Shown here one piece after another: positions 14,485 through 17,861 of a stretch of DNA of 17,861 bases. The notes beneath the pieces were generated by a model. It searched no databases, was not told the origin of the DNA, and was given only the letters and a program-made list of their open reading frames with translations. The stretch is from a bacterium (GTDB taxonomy: Bacteria; T1Sed10-126): assembly GCA_003557545.1 (NCBI GenBank), contig PWOD01000183.1:1-17861 (forward strand), in the 5' to 3' direction. The position numbers and the translations under genes are program-made. Each line of letters opens with the position of its first letter. Positions within the stretch are counted from its first letter, which is position 1.

Positions 14485-16356
14485 TTAAGCTGGCTCGACC
14501 GGAAAACTAATTTCAAACCGAGTCATATCACCACTACTGTAACTCAACTCACCTTTAAGCTGACGTCGAACCATGGTTTTAACCAGGTTAAGTCCTAAAG
14601 AAGACGGAGCTATATTATCCAGAGAAAAATCAGATCCCAGGCCGCGCCCATTATCCGCCACTATTAGCTGATAAAATCCATCTTTTAGTTTGAAACTGAC
14701 AATCAGCTCTCCCTGATCAGATCCGGCAAACCCATGACGCACCGAGTTGGTCAGCAACTCATTCACAATCAGACCACAGGGAATCATACGGTCCAGTGAT
14801 AAATGAGTTTCCTCGATATCAAAATGATAATTTAAACTCAATTCAGAATTTTTCAAAGTAGAAACAACCTCGGTAACCAGTTCTTTTAGAAAAGTCGAAA
14901 AAGAGATATTGGAAAGCTCTTCCCGGGCATATATATGTTTATGAACAAGGGCCATCGTCTGAAGCCGGTTCACTGCTTCTTCAAGAAGATTTTTAGTTTC
15001 GGTAGAATCAGAGCTTACCAGCTGCATTTCAAGAAAACTGACCATAGTAAAAAGATTATTTTTTACCCTGTGATGAACCTCTTTTAACAGTGTTTCCTTT
15101 TCCCGCAGCTGTTTTTTTAACTCTTTTTGAGCATCTTTCAAACCACTTATATCCTTCGCACCCGCCACAACCCCTGAAACATCTCCATGCTCATCCAGCA
15201 ATAAAGAGCCATTAAATGACATAGAAATCAGCTCGCCGTCCCGACGGCGATATTGAAGTTCCAGGTTACGGACATTCCCATTAATCTGAAAAGGCTGATA
15301 ATCACCTGTAAAAAACTGACGGACAGTAACCCTATCAGCGTTAGAAAAAATAGTTTCAATCGGTTTTCCAATAAGCTCTCTTTCCTGATAATCCAGCAGT
15401 TTAAGAGTCGCCTCGTTAATTTTTTCAATACGTCCTTCTATATCAGTAACAATAAGTGTATCAAGAAAATTACGGATAATATTTTCTGAATAATTTTTTT
15501 CCTGTTCTAACTCTTTCTCTGCCTGTTTCTGAGCGGTTATATCACGAATAACCCCAACAAGTAATTTTTCTGAAGATCCGGGCAGAGTAAAACAGGCTTT
15601 TTTAGTTGAAATAATATGCCTTTTACCCTGCGCATCAGTAAAATATTCTTCATTAAGATTTTCCTCACCAGTTTCAAAAACCAGATCATCTTTCTCCCAG
15701 AACACTTCAGCCTCTTCTTCGGGAAAGAACTGATAATCAGATTTGCCCAGTAAGGTTTCACGACTATATCCCATGAACTTACAGAAAGCCTGGTTAAACT
15801 CAATCCAGCGGTGCTGCCGGTCCTTAACAAAAATCGGGTCGGCCACAGCATTAATGATGGTTTTAAGAAAAAATTCAGCCCGTTCCTTCTCCTCAACCTC
15901 GGTTCTGAGCTGTCGTTCAATTGTCTCAAGCTGCAAATTTCGTTCGGTCAGAATACGATTTGTTTGTAACAACTGTTCTTCAACCTGTTTTCGCTGCGTA
16001 ATATCCCGGACAATAGCCTGAACTATAGGCTTATCATCAACCTTAAAAGTACTCAGAGTTACTTCAGCCGGAAACTCATGACCTTCCATATCTTTATGAA
16101 TCCAGTAAAAAGTAATCGACCCCTGTTCAAAAGCCTCAGAAATATACCCGAGGGCGGCCTTTTTAGAATCAGCTCCATCGGGCTGCCGGGCCGGCGAGAG
16201 ATCCCAGGGGGCGAGCCTATCAAACTGCTCAGAATCAGCTATTTTAAAAAGTTCAAGTGTAGCACGGTTACAATCAAAAAAACCCTGCCTGGTCAACAAC
16301 ATTATAGGATCGGATGTGGCTTCAAATATCTGCTGATACTGGAGTTGTCTTTTCAT
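14485..16356 (-). CDS. Soluble sensor histidine kinase with three PAS domains and HisKA_2 core
   Basis: From the chosen ATG the protein has 623 residues. Three PAS domains (about 7-125, 160-278 and 290-405) are separated by short coiled coils; each ends with the typical V-R-DIT or A-KDIS motif. The phosphotransfer motif LLKEVHHRVKNNL, with His429 as probable phosphorylation site, identifies the HisKA_2 subfamily. The ATPase domain shows NELLTNSVRHGF (N box), DNGRGLG (G1) and SSLGLNLV (G2). There are no membrane helices, so it should sense a cytoplasmic signal. No response regulator is adjacent; HisKA_2 kinases are often orphans. I chose the ATG at 16354-16356, six bases after GGTGGTG, over one five codons upstream. 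It sits ahead of the TIGR03546/TIGR03545 pair by 21 bases, so cotranscription is likely, though a functional link is uncertain. Confidence 0.93.
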   Translation of the reverse strand: MKRQLQYQQIFEATSDPIMLLTRQGFFDCNRATLELFKIADSEQFDRLAPWDLSPARQPDGADSKKAALGYISEAFEQGSITFYWIHKDMEGHEFPAEVTLSTFKVDDKPIVQAIVRDITQRKQVEEQLLQTNRILTERNLQLETIERQLRTEVEEKERAEFFLKTIINAVADPIFVKDRQHRWIEFNQAFCKFMGYSRETLLGKSDYQFFPEEEAEVFWEKDDLVFETGEENLNEEYFTDAQGKRHIISTKKACFTLPGSSEKLLVGVIRDITAQKQAEKELEQEKNYSENIIRNFLDTLIVTDIEGRIEKINEATLKLLDYQERELIGKPIETIFSNADRVTVRQFFTGDYQPFQINGNVRNLELQYRRRDGELISMSFNGSLLLDEHGDVSGVVAGAKDISGLKDAQKELKKQLREKETLLKEVHHRVKNNLFTMVSFLEMQLVSSDSTETKNLLEEAVNRLQTMALVHKHIYAREELSNISFSTFLKELVTEVVSTLKNSELSLNYHFDIEETHLSLDRMIPCGLIVNELLTNSVRHGFAGSDQGELIVSFKLKDGFYQLIVADNGRGLGSDFSLDNIAPSSLGLNLVKTMVRRQLKGELSYSSGDMTRFEISFPVEPA

Positions 16357-16372
16357 TAGAAACACCACCATA

Positions 16373-16388
16373 AGGTTTTTTAAAACCT
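16373..16388. other. Inverted repeat ahead of the histidine kinase gene
   Basis: AGGTTTT (16373-16379) and AAAACCT (16382-16388) form a near-perfect 16-base palindrome in the 59-base gap between the RudS-like gene and the kinase gene. It may be an operator or a remnant terminator; no T-run follows on the minus strand. Confidence 0.35.
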
Positions 16389-16415
16389 ACTTAATTCAGC
16401 CTTATAAATCTCCAG

Positions 16416-17384
16416 TTAAATATCAAGCCGACGACCCGAATCTTTCAATTCCAATAATTCAGCGGGAAATGGAGCGAGATAGTATTGATCTAAAAGATAA
16501 TCATTAGCATCTCTTAAAGCCCACGAGTGAATTATAGAAATGACCGATGATAACGGAATCCTTCCTTCTCGATAAAGTTCCAATGTTTCTAAAAAATAGG
16601 ACTTTTCACGCCGATTGTTAGTCTCAGAAAAATAGCCAAACATATGCATAAGGACATTTATGTTGGTTTTACGACTCGATTGGCCGGAAACAGCTTTAAA
16701 AAGATTGTTCTGATAATTTTCAGCCAGAGTTTCAAAGGGTATTTTTTCCTGATTGGCAGCGATTCGTCCCAGTTCTCTCATGCGACCTTCATTATAAGCC
16801 ATCAACAAAAATTTATGGCGGGCCTGAAACTCCACAAGTTGATTCATATCACCGCTCTGTTTGACCTGCCGGTAACGAGCCAGGGTAAAGATCTTAGTAT
16901 AAAAACGATAACGAATCCGATAATTTTTCAATCTACCCTCATCTTCCAGAGGAATGAATGGATGGCGTTTTTGGAGCTCTGAAGCAAATAAACCTGTTCC
17001 ACTACGCAGTGGTGCCACCTTGCCCAGAGAGGGATAGATTTTGACCTCTTTTTGACCACAGGAAGGAGAACGATGCTTCAATAAAAAACCATCAACAGGA
17101 CCCAGATCATCTAAAAATCTTTTACAGAAATCGAGGAATTTTTCAGTACAATCAAGCTCTGAATCGGACTGCATCAGTCTCAACTGATCATCTTGCTCAA
17201 CTATTCTGACGGGGAATCTTGGAACACCAAGGCCAATATCCACCTCCGGACAGGGTGTGATCGGCTCAATGTAGTCAACAAGCTGACGGATTAACTGATC
17301 ATTTATTAGCTGATCATTATATCGACAGGAATCAAATCCCAGACAGCGACTTACAACCAGACGTGGGGTCGGATAATCTTCCAT
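16416..17384 (-). CDS. TudS (DUF523)-DUF1722 fusion, RudS-like tRNA 4-thiouridine desulfidase
   Basis: The 322-residue protein combines an N-terminal TudS/DUF523 domain and a C-terminal DUF1722 domain. In the first, SRCLGFDSCRY (Cys14, Cys20), CPEVDIGLGVPR (Cys45, Glu47) and KHRSPSCG (Cys109) are the expected ligands and active-site residues for the [4Fe-4S] cluster used in non-redox desulfuration. The second (about 165-310) shows ARHKFLLMAYN, HMFGYF, EK-x2-FLETLELYREG-x-IPL and the ending YYLAPFPAELL. As I recall, TudS-type proteins desulfurate thiouracil or thiouridine monophosphate, and the DUF1722 fusion RudS removes sulfur from 4-thiouridine in tRNA; that is knowledge of the family, not of this protein. 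The ATG has a good AAAGGAG site. It stands between the cation efflux gene and the kinase, with no obvious partner. Confidence 0.9.
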   Translation of the reverse strand: MEDYPTPRLVVSRCLGFDSCRYNDQLINDQLIRQLVDYIEPITPCPEVDIGLGVPRFPVRIVEQDDQLRLMQSDSELDCTEKFLDFCKRFLDDLGPVDGFLLKHRSPSCGQKEVKIYPSLGKVAPLRSGTGLFASELQKRHPFIPLEDEGRLKNYRIRYRFYTKIFTLARYRQVKQSGDMNQLVEFQARHKFLLMAYNEGRMRELGRIAANQEKIPFETLAENYQNNLFKAVSGQSSRKTNINVLMHMFGYFSETNNRREKSYFLETLELYREGRIPLSSVISIIHSWALRDANDYLLDQYYLAPFPAELLELKDSGRRLDI

Positions 17385-17461
17385 AAATAACTCCTTTGAT
17401 AAGGTTTTTGGCTAGCAACAATAATATACGACAGTTTGGTGCGGCTTTCCACAGAAAAAGA

Positions 17462-17473
17462 TTTGCCGGCAAA
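17462..17473 (-). other. Short palindrome after the cation efflux gene
   Basis: The perfect 12-base palindrome TTTGCCGGCAAA lies just after the stop of the cation efflux gene; on the minus strand it is followed by TCTTTTTCTG. With essentially no loop it could make only a small stem, so it is at best a weak terminator. Confidence 0.3.
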
Positions 17474-17476
17474 GAT

Positions 17477-17842
17477 TTAATGCAAATTGTTCTCTCCACA
17501 ATCAACCGCTTCATACTGGAGGGTTACATGATAAATATTAAACTCCTGCGCCAGAATAGATTTGATCTGACCGGTAAGATCCTGGGTTTGACTGATTTTT
17601 ATATCAGGAACAACAAGGTGAGCCTCAAAAAAATAATCCCGCCCAGAAAGCGACCAGATATGTGTGTGGTGAACATCTCTTATTTGATCTAATTGCTGTA
17701 AAGATTGCTTGATATCGTTAATTTCCAACTCGTCCGGGGAACCCTGCATGATAATATGAATAGAGTCACGCAAAATTTTCAAAGACTCCCAGCCAATATA
17801 GATGGCAATAAACAGAGTGAACAGGGGATCCAACCAATATAT
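17477..17842 (-). CDS. Cation diffusion facilitator (CDF) metal efflux protein, C-terminal part
   Basis: What is visible is the end of a CDF transporter, which exports divalent metals such as Zn(II), Co(II), Mn(II) or Fe(II) in exchange for protons. The segment YWLDPLFTLFIAIYIGWESL is the last membrane helix region with the conserved Asp-Pro; VHHTHIWSLSGRDYFFEAHLVV belongs to the cytoplasmic dimerisation domain (about 25-110 of the visible part). The remaining N-terminal helices should lie beyond the window. However, the frame meets a TAA at 17843-17845, directly upstream of the Ile-Tyr-Trp-Leu-Asp-Pro start, next to an A8/T8 run. Either the gene is interrupted, or the last bases of the window are an unreliable contig end. 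The TTG at 17831-17833 is inside the conserved helix and is not a real start. Confidence 0.8.
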   Translation of the reverse strand: MYWLDPLFTLFIAIYIGWESLKILRDSIHIIMQGSPDELEINDIKQSLQQLDQIRDVHHTHIWSLSGRDYFFEAHLVVPDIKISQTQDLTGQIKSILAQEFNIYHVTLQYEAVDCGENNLH

Positions 17843-17861
17843 TTAAAAAAAATATATACCA

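Overview
The window looks like chromosomal DNA of a low-GC anaerobe. An anaerobic iron-uptake cluster (FeoA domain, FeoB), radical-SAM and Fe-S enzymes, and many TTG or GTG starts with purine-rich ribosome binding sites fit Bacillota. A lipobox lipoprotein and the AsmA-like TIGR03545/TIGR03546 pair suggest a cell with an outer membrane. A diderm, Halanaerobiales-like Firmicute is my best guess; it rests on protein style only, and no rRNA or other marker gene is present. Except for a C-terminal scrap at the left edge, every gene I accept lies on the minus strand, so transcription runs from right to left.

From right to left (5' to 3' on the minus strand): the C-terminal part of a cation diffusion facilitator runs into the window edge, with an in-frame stop just before its first recognisable residues (17477-17842). 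Next comes a fused TudS (DUF523)-DUF1722 protein resembling the tRNA 4-thiouridine desulfidase RudS (16416-17384). Then follows a tight run of four genes: a soluble three-PAS HisKA_2 histidine kinase, a TIGR03546 membrane protein, its usual partner TIGR03545, and a small membrane protein (11585-16356).

A TPP riboswitch (about 11370-11462) precedes a thiamine unit of two genes: an isochorismatase-type cysteine hydrolase and thiC (9421-11318). The hydrolase, not thiC, sits directly behind the riboswitch.

The most unusual region is 3720-9343. A small SAM-dependent methyltransferase is followed by an LPG-synthase-type (UPF0104) membrane protein, a second paralogous methyltransferase fused to a C-terminal FeoA domain, FeoB overlapping it by 8 bases, and a YibE/F membrane protein. 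The two methyltransferases share a G-C-G-A-x-P-x-T SAM loop reminiscent of nicotianamine synthase-like enzymes. I propose this as a candidate undescribed ferrous-iron or metal-handling module in which SAM chemistry or SAM sensing is physically tied to FeoA/FeoB.

The left end holds an AIM24-family gene whose N-terminus is restored only by a one-base frame correction at a G4 run, a PQQ-type sugar dehydrogenase lipoprotein, and RlmN. Bases 74-292 hold nothing I can identify. I found no tRNA, rRNA, CRISPR array, insertion sequence or phage gene.
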